A stretch of 64,000 nt of DNA from Paracoccus aerodenitrificans (GCF_027913215.1 NZ_CP115784.1:3254306-3318305), one strand, 5' to 3'; shown: positions 1 to 11,724, counted from the stretch's first letter. The notes: generated by a model from the letters alone, not told the origin. Numbers and translations: made by a program.

Positions 1-123
1 TTGGTGATCTTCCGACGATCACGCGGCTTTTCTGTCTATACCACGGGGTGTGACAGAACAGATAAACAGATACCGGTTGCCGTTTGAAGCATGGTCCCGG
101 GGCAGCATTGCTGAACGACCGTA

Positions 124-151
124 TGATCAGGAGCAGAATCACCCCTGATCA
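124..151 (-). terminator. Hairpin downstream of the MFS gene
   Basis: An 8-bp perfect inverted repeat, TGATCAGG at 124-131 and CCTGATCA at 144-151, lies 22 bases past the stop codon of the minus-strand MFS gene. No T-run follows it on the minus strand, so it is a weak candidate for an intrinsic terminator or a 3' end stabiliser. Apart from this hairpin I see no gene or other signal in positions 1-172. Confidence 0.35.
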
Positions 152-172
152 TTATGGATAAAATGGACAAAT

Positions 173-1483
173 TCAGCCGATTGCGCGGTCGCGTGTCTCG
201 GTTCTGACCAGCAGCAATGCCACAGCGCCCAGAAGCAGCAATGCCGCGAACACCCCGATGGCGAAGGAAAATCCCTTGGCGAAGGCGAAGGTCAGCAGGG
301 TCGGGGCGAACAGCCCGCCCAGTCTCGCGACAGCCGATGCCGTGCCCATGCCCGTACCGCGCAGATTGGTCGGATAGAGCTCGGGCGTGAAGGCATAAAG
401 GGCTCCCCAGCTTCCCAGCAGGGCGAAGCTCATCAGCATCAGCGAAATGGCCATGAGCCCCGGATTCAGCGACAGGGTAAACAGGAAGCAACCCACCGCC
501 GAGGCAATCAGGAAGCCCATCAGCGTGGCGCGTCTGCCCCAACGCTCGACGCCATAGGCCGCCAGCGCGTAGCCGGGGATCTGGGCCAGTGCGAGGAGGA
601 CAAGGAAACCATAGCCCCGGACCCAGCCCATGCCCTCATTGGCAAGCCATCCGGGGACCCAGATGAACACGCCGTAATAGGACAGTGAGACCAGAAACCA
701 GACCGCCATGATCCCGATGGTCCGGCTGAGCAGGGATTGCGACAGGATAGAGCTCGGCGCTCCTTCGGGCGGTGCGGCCAGAGTCAGTTCGGTGTCGTGG
801 GGCAGTTTCTGTGCTCCGTTGGCGACTAGAACCCGGTTGACGACGCGCAACGCTTCGTCGTGCCGCCCGTTTTTCAGCAGGAACATCGGGGATTCCGGCA
901 CCCAGAGACGCAGAAATATTCCGATCAGCGCGGGCAGGGCGGCCACAAGAAAGATCCAGCGCCATGCGGCGACCGCTTCCTGAGATGCCGCGATCCATGC
1001 GGTCAGGGCGACGATAATGGTGCCGATGGCCCAGAACCCTTCCAGCAGGACCAGCCAGCGGCCCCGGTTCTTCGGGGGCAGGAACTCGGCCATCATCGCA
1101 TAATCGACGGGCAGAGTGCCGCCAACGGCGACTCCGGTCAAGAAGCGCAGGACCAGAAGAATGGTGAAATCTCCGGCGAAGACGGATGCGATGCCGAACA
1201 GCGCATCTGCGGCAACTGTCAGCAACAGGACGTTGCGCCGCCCGATCCTGTCAGCGACCCGGCCGAACAGGAACGCGCCGACGAACATGCCAAGGAAGAA
1301 CAGCGTCCCGATCTGCAAGGCCACCGCCCGTTCCAGCCCGAACGTCACCGCGACCGAGGGAGCGGCGAAGCCGACCGCGATCACCTGCATTGCATCTGCG
1401 GCCCAAACCAGCCCGAAGATCGCCAGAAGGCGTTTCTGGAAACGGCCGGCACCGCCTCTGGCGAGCGCGTCGTCAATGGTCAT
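173..1483 (-). CDS. MFS transporter (SV2/sugar-porter-like)
   Basis: A 436-residue inner-membrane secondary transporter of the major facilitator superfamily, with about 12 hydrophobic segments. The loop between TM2 and TM3 carries the family motif DRIGRR (near residue 78), and the related ERWGRR lies at the matching place in the second half, so both six-helix halves are intact. PESPMFLL followed by a charged central loop is typical of the sugar-porter/SV2/organic-acid group. The substrate cannot be told from the sequence; aromatic acids, nicotinate or sugars are all possible. The gene stands alone and diverges from xthA. An operator-like inverted repeat lies at 1514-1530, just upstream of the start. 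Confidence 0.85.
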   Translation of the reverse strand: MTIDDALARGGAGRFQKRLLAIFGLVWAADAMQVIAVGFAAPSVAVTFGLERAVALQIGTLFFLGMFVGAFLFGRVADRIGRRNVLLLTVAADALFGIASVFAGDFTILLVLRFLTGVAVGGTLPVDYAMMAEFLPPKNRGRWLVLLEGFWAIGTIIVALTAWIAASQEAVAAWRWIFLVAALPALIGIFLRLWVPESPMFLLKNGRHDEALRVVNRVLVANGAQKLPHDTELTLAAPPEGAPSSILSQSLLSRTIGIMAVWFLVSLSYYGVFIWVPGWLANEGMGWVRGYGFLVLLALAQIPGYALAAYGVERWGRRATLMGFLIASAVGCFLFTLSLNPGLMAISLMLMSFALLGSWGALYAFTPELYPTNLRGTGMGTASAVARLGGLFAPTLLTFAFAKGFSFAIGVFAALLLLGAVALLLVRTETRDRAIG

Positions 1484-1513
1484 GTCTTCTGTCCCTTTTT
1501 ATGCTGGTTGCGA

Positions 1514-1530
1514 AGTTGTACTGACCAACT
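1514..1530. promoter_or_regulatory. Possible operator upstream of the MFS gene
   Basis: A 17-bp inverted repeat with arms AGTTG and CAACT around a 7-base centre lies 31 bases upstream of the MFS start codon, in the gap shared with xthA. On the minus strand its core reads TTGGTCAGTACAA, which resembles sites of FadR-type GntR repressors. No regulator gene lies next to it, so this is inference from symmetry and position only. Confidence 0.3.
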
Positions 1531-1614
1531 ATTGGAAAGGAAAGAAAGTTTATCGCGGCCTCGACACTCAGGGAAGCCGTCGCTAGGCTCCGCGATCAGA
1601 CAGAAAGGCCATCC

Positions 1615-2400
1615 ATGTTCACCATCGCCACCTGGAATATTAATTCGGTTCGGTTGCGTGCGGGGCTTGTCGAGCGTCTGCTGCGCGAGGAGTCTCCCGA
1701 CATATTGTGCCTACAGGAATGCAAGTCTCCGGTCGAGAAAATTCCGGTCGAGGGGTTCCATGCGCTCGGCTATCGCCACATGGTCGCACGCGGGCAAAAA
1801 GGGTATAACGGCGTTGCCATCCTGTCGCGCCTGCCCATCGAGGATGCCGGAGACCGGGACTATGCCGCGATGGGTCATGCCCGGCATGTTTCCGCACGGC
1901 TGGAAAACGGTGTGGTTCTGCACAATTTCTATATCCCCGCCGGCGGCGATATCCCGGACCGTGAGGTCAATCCGAAATTCGGGCAGAAGCTGGATTTCCT
2001 GACCGAGATGCGGGACGTGTTTCACGAGAACGCGCCGCAGCGTTCCATCATCGTCGGCGATTTCAATATCGCCCCGCGCGAGGACGATGTCTGGTCACAT
2101 AAACAGCTTCTGAAAGTGGTCAGCCACACTCCGATCGAGGTCGAGCATCTGGCGGCCGTTCAGGATGCGGGGAAGTGGGTCGATATCACCCGCAAGGATA
2201 TCCCCGAGGGTAAGCTGTACAGCTGGTGGTCCTATCGCAACCGGGACTGGGTTGCCTCGGACCGGGGGCGGCGGCTGGATCATATCTGGGCCAGCCCCGA
2301 TATCGCCAATGCCGGTCATGGCAGCCGCGTCCTGCGTCCGGTGCGCGGCTGGGAAGGTCCATCGGATCATGTGCCGGTTTTTGCCAGCTTCGATCTGTGA
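1615..2400 (+). CDS. xthA: Exodeoxyribonuclease III (AP endonuclease)
   Basis: A 261-residue enzyme of the ExoIII/EEP nuclease fold. It cuts DNA 5' of abasic sites and removes 3' blocking groups in base excision repair. The active-site series is complete: N8 in TWNIN, E35 in LQECK, Y106, D149 and N151 in GDFNIAP, and the terminal pair D251-H252 in SDHVPVF. Length is normal for the family. The start is the ATG at 1615, preceded by the AAAGG-type ribosome binding site. It is transcribed towards ybbN, 63 bases downstream, and diverges from the MFS gene. Confidence 0.95.
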   Translation: MFTIATWNINSVRLRAGLVERLLREESPDILCLQECKSPVEKIPVEGFHALGYRHMVARGQKGYNGVAILSRLPIEDAGDRDYAAMGHARHVSARLENGVVLHNFYIPAGGDIPDREVNPKFGQKLDFLTEMRDVFHENAPQRSIIVGDFNIAPREDDVWSHKQLLKVVSHTPIEVEHLAAVQDAGKWVDITRKDIPEGKLYSWWSYRNRDWVASDRGRRLDHIWASPDIANAGHGSRVLRPVRGWEGPSDHVPVFASFDL

Positions 2401-2463
2401 CCGCCCCTTTCGCTGACAGCCCGTACGCCCCATATTGGCGTCAAACATGGATTCGAGGTTGAA

Positions 2464-3381
2464 ATGGCTGAAATGCTGATCGGAGAGAACACGGCTGCCC
2501 CCGCCGCAGGCGATATCATCAAGGATGTCACCGAGGCGAACTTCATGCAGGAAGTTGTCGAGAAATCGATGCAGGTGCCGGTGATCGTCGATTTCTGGGC
2601 GCCGTGGTGCGGGCCGTGCAAGACGCTTGGACCGGCGCTTGAGGCCGAGGTGACCAAGGCCAAGGGCCGGGTGGTCATGGCCAAGGTCAATGTCGATGAA
2701 AACCAGATGATCGCGGGTCAGTTGCGCGTACAGTCGATTCCCACGGTGTATGCGTTCTGGCAGGGTCAGCCGGTGGATGCGTTTCAGGGTGCGCTTCCGC
2801 AATCTGAACTGAAGAAGTTCATCGACAAGCTGACGCAGCTTTCCGGCGATGATGGCGGGCTTGCCGAGGCGCTTGAGGCCGCCGAGGCGATGCTGACCGA
2901 AGGCGCGTTCGACGATGCCGCCGAAACCTTCGCGGCGATTATCGGTGAGGAACAGGAAAACGCCGAAGCCTGGGGCGGGCTGATCCGTGCGCAGCTTGCC
3001 GGTGGTAAAGAGGCGGAGGCCGAACAGACATTGCAGCAAGTGCCCGCGGCGATTGCCTCTGCCGCGCCGGTCGAGGCCGCGCGTGCTCAGTTGCAGCTTG
3101 CACAGCAGGCAGCGAATGCCGGTCCGCTGGACGACCTGCGTGCCAGGGTTGAGGCCGATCCCGCCGATCATCAGGCGCGTTTCGATTATGCATCCGCGCT
3201 TCATGCGTCGGGTCAGGTCGAAGATGCAGTGGATCAGCTTCTTGAATCCTTCCGTCGTGACCGGGAATGGAATGACGGTGCCGCCAAGGCGCAGCTCATC
3301 ACCATTTTCGATGCGCTGAAGCCGACCGATCCGATTGCGCAGAAAGGGCGGCGCAAGCTCTCCAGCCTGATATTCGCATGA
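2464..3381 (+). CDS. ybbN: Thioredoxin-domain co-chaperone (YbbN/CnoX type)
   Basis: A 305-residue protein with an N-terminal thioredoxin fold (about residues 20-130) followed by TPR-like helical repeats to the C-terminus, which is the YbbN/CnoX arrangement. The motif WCGPC has both cysteines (C49, C52), so unlike E. coli CnoX (SXXC) it could act in thiol-disulphide exchange as well as holding unfolded proteins. The stop codon overlaps the start of the LON-domain gene by four bases (ATGA), and Trm112 follows the same way, so the three form one translationally coupled operon. Confidence 0.9.
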   Translation: MAEMLIGENTAAPAAGDIIKDVTEANFMQEVVEKSMQVPVIVDFWAPWCGPCKTLGPALEAEVTKAKGRVVMAKVNVDENQMIAGQLRVQSIPTVYAFWQGQPVDAFQGALPQSELKKFIDKLTQLSGDDGGLAEALEAAEAMLTEGAFDDAAETFAAIIGEEQENAEAWGGLIRAQLAGGKEAEAEQTLQQVPAAIASAAPVEAARAQLQLAQQAANAGPLDDLRARVEADPADHQARFDYASALHASGQVEDAVDQLLESFRRDREWNDGAAKAQLITIFDALKPTDPIAQKGRRKLSSLIFA

Positions 3382-4016
3382 TCCGGCGCGATTACGATCT
3401 GCCGGAAACCCTGCCTCTGTTCGTGTTGCCTGGTGCGGTACTGCTGCCGCGCACAAGGTTGCCTCTGGATATCTTCGAGCCCCGCTATCTTCAGATGGTC
3501 GAGGATACACTGCGGACCCCGCATCGCCTGATCGGGATGATACAGCCGTTGGACGAAAGCGGCGAGGTGCTTGCGCAGGTCGGCTCGGCTGGGCGGATCG
3601 TCGGGTTTTCGGAACAGGAAGACGGCCGGTATCTGATCTCGCTCGGGCAGGTGTCGCGATATCGGCTGACCGGGGCCGAGCAGGGTTTTCAGCCCTATCC
3701 GACCGGACATGTCGACTGGGCGGGCTTCGATGGCGATCATGCGGATGCCGAAGACGATCCCGGGCTGGACCGTTCCGCGTTTCTCGATCTGATGCGCCGC
3801 TATATGGACGCGAATGATCTCTCGACCGACTGGGAGGCTGCCGAGGATGCGGACACCGAACTGCTGGTGAACTCGCTGGCGATGGCGTTGCCGCTTGAGG
3901 TGCAGGACAAGCAGGCCCTGCTGGAAACCGGTACTCTGGCGCAGCGGCGTGAACTGCTTGAGGGATTGCTGGAATATGAATTGCGCCACGGCGAAAACGA
4001 AGAGGTCATGCAATGA
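3378..4016 (+). CDS. LON peptidase substrate-binding domain protein
   Basis: A 212-residue protein resembling the N-terminal substrate-binding domain of Lon protease (PF02190) with no AAA+ or protease domain. The beginning, [29 protein letters not shown], is characteristic of the family but is quoted here only in part as the LPLFVLPG and IFEPRY motifs. The role of these stand-alone proteins is not settled; adaptor or protein quality control is usually suggested, which fits its place behind the YbbN-type chaperone. It overlaps both neighbours by four bases. Confidence 0.88.
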   Translation: MIRRDYDLPETLPLFVLPGAVLLPRTRLPLDIFEPRYLQMVEDTLRTPHRLIGMIQPLDESGEVLAQVGSAGRIVGFSEQEDGRYLISLGQVSRYRLTGAEQGFQPYPTGHVDWAGFDGDHADAEDDPGLDRSAFLDLMRRYMDANDLSTDWEAAEDADTELLVNSLAMALPLEVQDKQALLETGTLAQRRELLEGLLEYELRHGENEEVMQ

Positions 4017-4240
4017 GCGATGATGAGGTTTCAGCCGATGCCGCGCCGCAGGCTGGCCGGGTTCCGGAATTTGACCGGCATATGCTTGAGGCGCTTGTCT
4101 GCCCGGTCACTCATGCCACGCTGCGATATGACGCCGCCGCGCAAGAGCTGATTTCCGAGGCCGCCGGGCTGGCCTTTCCGATCCGCGCCGGAATCCCGAT
4201 CATGCTGATCGACGAGGCCCGTCAGTTGAAGGCCGACTGA
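4013..4240 (+). CDS. Trm112 family protein
   Basis: A 75-residue protein of the Trm112/UPF0434 family. The LVCPVTH segment near residue 30 and the C-terminal [17 protein letters not shown] block are the family signatures. Eukaryotic Trm112 is an activating partner for several methyltransferases; bacterial members are thought to act similarly, but this is not shown here. Only one cysteine of the usual zinc set is seen. It is the last gene of the ybbN operon and converges with the UbiH-type hydroxylase, whose stop codon lies 6 bases away. Confidence 0.85.
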   Translation: MSDDEVSADAAPQAGRVPEFDRHMLEALVCPVTHATLRYDAAAQELISEAAGLAFPIRAGIPIMLIDEARQLKAD

Positions 4241-4246
4241 GTCGGT

Positions 4247-5467
4247 TCACAGCGGCCTGCCGGATAACAGCCTTGGCATTGGGTCGATGCTCAGCCCGGC
4301 AGCCTGCCGCATGAAGCGTCTGCGCAGGGGCGGCACCGCATTGATCGCGCCCATCCCCATGCCCCGGACCGAGGCCAGCAGGCGGCTTTCATTGGAAAAC
4401 AGCCGGTTGACGCTGTCCATGCCAAGCGCAAGCGTGGTTGCATCGAAGCGCCGCCAGCCCTGATAACGGTCAAGCGTTGTGGCGAAACCGATATCTTCTC
4501 CGTTCCGCATGGCATCGACGATGGATTCCGCCAGTGCCGCCACGTCGCGCAATCCGAGGTTAAGCCCCTGACCGGCAATCGGATGGACACCATGCGCGGC
4601 GTCTCCGATCAGGGCCACACGTTCCGCGACATAGCTGTTCGCAAGCGTCAGGCTCAGCGGATAGGAAAAACGCGGCCCGGCCAGTGAGATATCGCCGAAA
4701 ATATCGCTGAGATGGGGCGACAGCACGGACAGGAAATCCGCATCGTCAAGCGCCGCGATGGTCTCGGCCCGGCTGCGGGTCAGCGACCAGACCACGGATG
4801 ACCGCTTCCCCGGCAGAGGCAGCACCGCCAGCGGCCCTGTCGGAAGAAAGATCTGATGCGCGGTGCCGTCATGGCTGTTGCTCTGGTCCAGAGCGGCGAC
4901 AAGCGCGGTCTGCCCGTAATCCCAGCCTGTCCGGTCTATGCCGGCACGCTCGGCCACGCCGGATCTGCGGCCATCGGCGCCGACCAGAAGCCGGGCGCGA
5001 AGGACGCGGCCATCCGAGAGTGACACATTGATGCCGCCCGGATCGGCCTGCTGCGCGATGACTTTCGTGCCGGGCAGGAACGACAACCGCTCCTGCATGG
5101 CGGCCAGCAAGGCGCGATACAGGAACCGGTCCTCAAGCATATGACCAAGAAGCCCCTCCTCGATCTCGGCCCCGTCGAAGAACAGGCCGAACGGGCCGAT
5201 ATCGCCCTGTCGCCCCTGCCGTGCGACAACCTTGGTGATGGGTTGCGACTGACCGGCCAGTTCCTGCCAGATGCCGATCCCTTGCAGCAGCCGGACGGAT
5301 GACAGCGCAAGCGCATAGGCCCGACCGTCGAAATTCCCGGCGCTGCGGGCCCTTTCGGGCGCGGCATCGACGACAGCCACGTTCAGCCCCGCATTCACAA
5401 GGGCAAGCCCAAGCGCCGGACCGTTCAGCCCGCCACCGGCGATCACGACATCATGTTCATTCTTCAT
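4247..5467 (-). CDS. UbiH/UbiF-type FAD-dependent hydroxylase
   Basis: A 406-residue flavin monooxygenase of the UbiH/UbiF/Coq6 group, which hydroxylates the ring of ubiquinone precursors. The N-terminal FAD-binding motif reads VIAGGGLNGPALGL (residues 8-21), the DG motif appears as LLVGADGRRSGV, and the second FAD motif as GDAAHGVHPIAGQGLNLGL. Several paralogues of differing ring position usually occur in one genome, so which carbon is hydroxylated is uncertain. It is monocistronic, converges with Trm112, and diverges from the amidase across 102 bases. Confidence 0.88.
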   Translation of the reverse strand: MKNEHDVVIAGGGLNGPALGLALVNAGLNVAVVDAAPERARSAGNFDGRAYALALSSVRLLQGIGIWQELAGQSQPITKVVARQGRQGDIGPFGLFFDGAEIEEGLLGHMLEDRFLYRALLAAMQERLSFLPGTKVIAQQADPGGINVSLSDGRVLRARLLVGADGRRSGVAERAGIDRTGWDYGQTALVAALDQSNSHDGTAHQIFLPTGPLAVLPLPGKRSSVVWSLTRSRAETIAALDDADFLSVLSPHLSDIFGDISLAGPRFSYPLSLTLANSYVAERVALIGDAAHGVHPIAGQGLNLGLRDVAALAESIVDAMRNGEDIGFATTLDRYQGWRRFDATTLALGMDSVNRLFSNESRLLASVRGMGMGAINAVPPLRRRFMRQAAGLSIDPMPRLLSGRPL

Positions 5468-5569
5468 GCCGGAACATTATGCCGCGCCACGGTCCGCGTC
5501 TATGCGGCAAAAGCGATGGACGTATGGCGTTGCCCGGATTAGCCTTCCTGCCAAATCAGCGGAGGCGGG

Positions 5570-6898
5570 ATGGACTGGCTGGACAAGACCTCATGCGAGC
5601 AGGGCCGTGCGATCATGGCGGGGCTGGTCTCGCCCGTCGATCTGACCGAGGCTTATCTGGATGCGGCAGAGAAACACCCGGATCGCGATCTGATCTTCGC
5701 GCGGCTGACACCGGATCGCGCCCGGTCCGAGGCGATTGCGGCGCATGATCGCGCGAAATCCGGGCTGCGTTCGGGGCTTCTGGACGGGGTGCCGATCAGT
5801 TGGAAGGACAATATCGACAGTCGCGGCGTCGCGACCGAAGCCGGGTCCGCCCTGCTGAAGGGCCGCACACCGGACCGGGATGCCGGGCTGCTGGAAAATG
5901 CCGATCTCGCAGGGCTGATCTGTCTGGGCAAGACACATATGACCGAACTCGCCTTCAGCGGGCTGGGGGTGAACCCGATAACCGCGACCCCGCCCAATGC
6001 GCTCGATCCGGCGCTTGCGCCCGGCGGGTCCAGCTCTGGTTCCGCGGTATCGGTCGCGCTTGGGCTTTCCTCGGCGACAATCGGGTCCGATACGGGCGGC
6101 TCGATCCGTCTTCCGGCGGCTTGGAACGGGCTGGTCGGGTTCAAGCCTACTCCGGGCGCGGTGCCGATGCGCGGCGTGGTGCCGCTTTGTCCTCGCTTCG
6201 ACGTGGCCGGACCGCTGGCCCGCGCTGTCGAGGATTGCGCCGAGCTTTTCGCTGCGATCACTGGTCAGCCTTCTGCCGATCTGACCGGGGCCGAGCCGAA
6301 ACGGCTGCGCCTGATGGTGCTGGACGGGCTTCCGTTCGAGGATGCCCGCGACGCCCCTGTTTCGGCTTTCGAAGAGGCGGTCGAGGCTTTGGCAAGGGCA
6401 GGGGTCTCTGTCACACGCGCGGCACCTTCCTGCGTTGCCGAGGCTCTGGCGCTGTCTCCGACCCTGTTCGCGCCCGAGGCTTATGGCGTCTGGAAGGCGC
6501 ATATCGAGGACGCGCCGGATGCGATGTATCCGCCAATTCTGACGCGGTTCCGGGCGGGCAAAGAGGTCTCGGCCCCGGATTTCGTCGAAGCATGGCAAAC
6601 TCTGCATCGTTTGCGCCGTGACTGGGCGGACAAGGTCGGTCCGTTCGACGCAGTGATCCTTCCGACCGCGCCGATCCTGCCCCCGGACCGAAAGGCGCTG
6701 CTGGCGGATGCGGATTTCTTTGCCGCTGAAAATCTTCTCACCCTGCGCAATACCCGGATCGGCAATCTTTTCGGCCTGCCTGCGATCACCCTGCCAACAG
6801 AAAGGCCCGCCTGCGGCATCATGGCGATGGGTGCAGCCGGTCAGGACCGCCATCTGCTGCGTGTCGCCCGGGCCATCGAGATCGCGCTTTCAGCGTAA
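5570..6898 (+). CDS. Amidase (amidase signature family)
   Basis: A 442-residue amidase-signature enzyme. The Ser-cisSer-Lys triad is present: K79 in SWKDN, a serine in the GGSSSGSA motif (residues 152-159) and S178 in DTGGSIRLP. These hydrolyse carboxamides or carbamoyl groups; the substrate cannot be read from sequence. It is not in an obvious gatCAB setting, so a role as a GatA subunit is unlikely. The next gene is the DapC-like aminotransferase 77 bases downstream, with a structured leader between them. Confidence 0.87.
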   Translation: MDWLDKTSCEQGRAIMAGLVSPVDLTEAYLDAAEKHPDRDLIFARLTPDRARSEAIAAHDRAKSGLRSGLLDGVPISWKDNIDSRGVATEAGSALLKGRTPDRDAGLLENADLAGLICLGKTHMTELAFSGLGVNPITATPPNALDPALAPGGSSSGSAVSVALGLSSATIGSDTGGSIRLPAAWNGLVGFKPTPGAVPMRGVVPLCPRFDVAGPLARAVEDCAELFAAITGQPSADLTGAEPKRLRLMVLDGLPFEDARDAPVSAFEEAVEALARAGVSVTRAAPSCVAEALALSPTLFAPEAYGVWKAHIEDAPDAMYPPILTRFRAGKEVSAPDFVEAWQTLHRLRRDWADKVGPFDAVILPTAPILPPDRKALLADADFFAAENLLTLRNTRIGNLFGLPAITLPTERPACGIMAMGAAGQDRHLLRVARAIEIALSA

Positions 6899-6906
6899 GT
6901 TCACTG

Positions 6907-6975
6907 GACTGACGCCTCTCGTTTTTGTAATCTCGGGGAATAACGGGGCGACACGACCCCGAATGAGAGGCAGTC
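6907..6975 (+). promoter_or_regulatory. Hairpin that can cover the ribosome binding site of the aminotransferase gene
   Basis: GACT(gac)GCCTCTC at 6907-6920 is complementary to GAGAGGCAGTC at 6965-6975: 11 pairs with a 3-base bulge, ending at the base before the ATG at 6976. Inside it TCGGGG (6933-6938) pairs with CCCCGA (6957-6962). The Shine-Dalgarno sequence GAGAGG (6965-6970) is wholly within the stem, so the structure would block initiation unless melted or re-paired. CGGGG occurs twice in the loop (6934-6938 and 6944-6948), which offers an alternative partner for the CCCC strand. Seen in the sequence; the regulatory role is inferred. Confidence 0.5.
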
Positions 6976-8151
6976 ATGGCACAGACCGAGCGGTTTTCGA
7001 ACCTGCCGGAATACGCATTTCCGCGTTTGCGCGCGTTGTTGTCGGGTATCCAGCCCGGCGGCGAGCCTGTCGTCATGACCATTGGCGAGCCTCGCCATCC
7101 GATCCCGGATTTCGTGGCCCCGATCATGGCGGACTGCATTGCGCTTTTCGGGAAATATCCCCCGAATGAAGGCAGCGCCGCCATGCTGGAGGCAATTTGC
7201 GGCTGGATGTCCCGCCGTCACGGGCTGGAGGTGGTCCCGGACCATATCACCAGCCTGAACGGTACGCGCGAGGGGCTGTTCAACGCGGCTCTGGCGCTCT
7301 GTCCCCAGCAGAAAAACGGTGCGCAGCCGGTCATTTTGATCCCGAACCCGTTTTATCAGGTCTATGCCGTCGCCGCCGCCGCTGTCGGTGCCGAGCCGGT
7401 GTTCGTTCCGGCGACTGCCGAAACCGGGTTTCTGCCGGATTTCACGGCGCTTGATGAGGCGGTGCTGAAGCGCACGGCGATTGCCTATATCTGTTCTCCG
7501 GCGAATCCTCAGGGATCGATTGCGGATGAGGATTATCTTGAGCGTCTGATCCATCTGGCCGACCGGCATGATTTTCTGGTCTTCGCGGATGAATGCTATT
7601 CCGAGATCTATCGCGATACGCCTCCGCCGGGAGCCTTGGCCGTGGCATCGCGGATGGGGCTGAGCGACCGGGTGGTGATGTTCAACTCATTGTCGAAACG
7701 GTCTAACCTGCCCGGTCTCAGATCGGGCTTCGCCGCCGGAGGCAGGACCGCAATCGCTCAGATCCGCCGCCTGCGCAGCTATGCCGGAGCGCCGCTGCCG
7801 CTGCCCGCGCAGGCTGTCAGTGCCGCCGCTTGGGCCGATGAAACCCATGTGCAGACCAATCGCGAGCTTTATCACCGGAAATACGCCGTGGCCGACCGGG
7901 TTCTGGGTAATGTGCCGGGCTATCAGGGACCCGCAGGCGGGTTTTTCCTGTGGTTGCCGGTGGAAGACGGCGAGGACGCGGCCAGAACGCTCTGGCGCGA
8001 CGCCGGGATACAGGTGCTGCCCGGAGCCTATCTCTCACGAGAGGTGGGCGGGCAGAATCCGGGCAAGGGATATATCCGCGTCGCTCTGGTCGCGGATGCC
8101 GAAGAAACAGAACAGGCGCTGAACCGCCTGAAAGAAACGATTTACGATTAG
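6976..8151 (+). CDS. dapC: Class I/II aminotransferase, DapC-like
   Basis: A 391-residue fold-type I PLP aminotransferase. The PLP lysine is K241 in [16 protein letters not shown], with D205 and Y208 in [10 protein letters not shown] and the N-bearing SPANPQG motif at about 174-180. The N-terminal [11 protein letters not shown] and SIGEP-like TIGEPRHP motifs match the proteobacterial N-succinyldiaminopimelate aminotransferase (DapC) group, which makes LL-diaminopimelate precursors for lysine and peptidoglycan. Another acceptor specificity cannot be excluded. ftsK follows after 11 bases and is probably cotranscribed. Confidence 0.8.
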   Translation: MAQTERFSNLPEYAFPRLRALLSGIQPGGEPVVMTIGEPRHPIPDFVAPIMADCIALFGKYPPNEGSAAMLEAICGWMSRRHGLEVVPDHITSLNGTREGLFNAALALCPQQKNGAQPVILIPNPFYQVYAVAAAAVGAEPVFVPATAETGFLPDFTALDEAVLKRTAIAYICSPANPQGSIADEDYLERLIHLADRHDFLVFADECYSEIYRDTPPPGALAVASRMGLSDRVVMFNSLSKRSNLPGLRSGFAAGGRTAIAQIRRLRSYAGAPLPLPAQAVSAAAWADETHVQTNRELYHRKYAVADRVLGNVPGYQGPAGGFFLWLPVEDGEDAARTLWRDAGIQVLPGAYLSREVGGQNPGKGYIRVALVADAEETEQALNRLKETIYD

Positions 8152-8162
8152 GGGCAGGAAAC

Positions 8163-10778
<2,616 letters not shown>

Positions 10779-10921
10779 CGGGCACAGGCCAGAGCGCCGC
10801 CACTCGATCCGGTTCGATACCGTCAGCAGGTGGTTAGAATGGGATGCAGATTCTTGCTGATTGCACCTTTCGGTTCTGCATTTAAAGTGGCGTTGTCTCA
10901 CCGAAATTGCGACAAGGCGTC

Positions 10922-11647
10922 ATGTCCGTCTGCAACATCCATTTCCTGAATGCGCGTCACGGCCTGACCGGTGTCATGCCGGAAATCCGTGCCGCCGCCC
11001 GCGAAGCGATCGCTGTGGCGTCCGAACATGTCGATCTGCCGGATGTGGATCTGACCATCCGCGCAGGTTCCGGCGATGCCGTGATCTCCGGCTGGGGGGT
11101 GGGCGGTTTCGCACCTGCACCGGGCGAGATTCAACTGACGGTCGATCCACAGAAATTCGGCCCCGACGCGCTCATTCGCATTCTGGTGCATGAACTCCAC
11201 CACCTGATCCGCTGGGACGGTCCGGGCTATGGAAAATCTCTGGGCGAAGCGATGGTGACCGAAGGGCTCGCAGGTCATTTCGTGCTTCAGATCCTCGGCG
11301 GCAAGCCCGATCCGTGGGACGCCGTCACCCCGGCACCGGGACTGACACGGCGGGCGATGAATGAGTGGTCGCGGCTCGGCTATGACCATGCCGAATGGTT
11401 CTTCGGCACCGGTAAGACGATTCGCCGTTGGAGCGGGTACGGCCTCGGTCACAGGCTGGTCGCACAATATCTGAGCGATAATCCCGGAGAGGACGCGATC
11501 ACCCTCGCCACCGCCCCGGCCGACCGGTTCCGCGGTACGATGCGCATTCTGTCCAAGGAGGATGCCGGATCAGAGGATGATACCGGCCCCGATCCCGCCA
11601 TTGAAACCAAGCCAGACCCCGAACAACCCGCATCTGACGCTGAATAA
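10922..11647 (+). CDS. DUF2268-type putative zinc metallopeptidase
   Basis: A 241-residue protein with the zincin motif HELHH at residues 90-94 and a likely third ligand E114 in MVTEGLAGHF, matching the HExxH...E pattern of the DUF2268 family of predicted zinc-dependent proteases. No signal peptide is seen. The C-terminal 35 residues are acidic and probably disordered. A TTG 15 bases upstream is in frame, but the ATG at 10922 is preferred. It stands alone, 143 bases after ftsK, and converges with the Asd-like gene across a GC-rich hairpin. Substrate unknown. Confidence 0.75.
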   Translation: MSVCNIHFLNARHGLTGVMPEIRAAAREAIAVASEHVDLPDVDLTIRAGSGDAVISGWGVGGFAPAPGEIQLTVDPQKFGPDALIRILVHELHHLIRWDGPGYGKSLGEAMVTEGLAGHFVLQILGGKPDPWDAVTPAPGLTRRAMNEWSRLGYDHAEWFFGTGKTIRRWSGYGLGHRLVAQYLSDNPGEDAITLATAPADRFRGTMRILSKEDAGSEDDTGPDPAIETKPDPEQPASDAE

Positions 11648-11676
11648 TCGGGATACAGCGCGGTTCATCCTGGCAG

Positions 11677-11710
11677 AAATATCCCGGGGGTCCGGGGGCA
11701 GCGCCCCCGG
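11677..11710. repeat. GC-rich REP-like hairpin between converging genes
   Basis: AAATATCCCGGGGG is followed by the perfect hairpin CCGGGGGC (11692-11699), loop AGC, GCCCCCGG (11703-11710). It sits between the ends of two converging genes. It resembles a dispersed element I recall from Rhodobacteraceae intergenic regions; only this one copy is in the window. It could act as a two-way transcription stop. Confidence 0.55.
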
Positions 11711-11724
11711 CGAAAGACCGTTAC

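Noticed and set aside
36..542. A 168-codon minus-strand frame at the left edge
   Set aside because: It overlaps the MFS gene in another frame and its translation shows no membrane segments or motifs.
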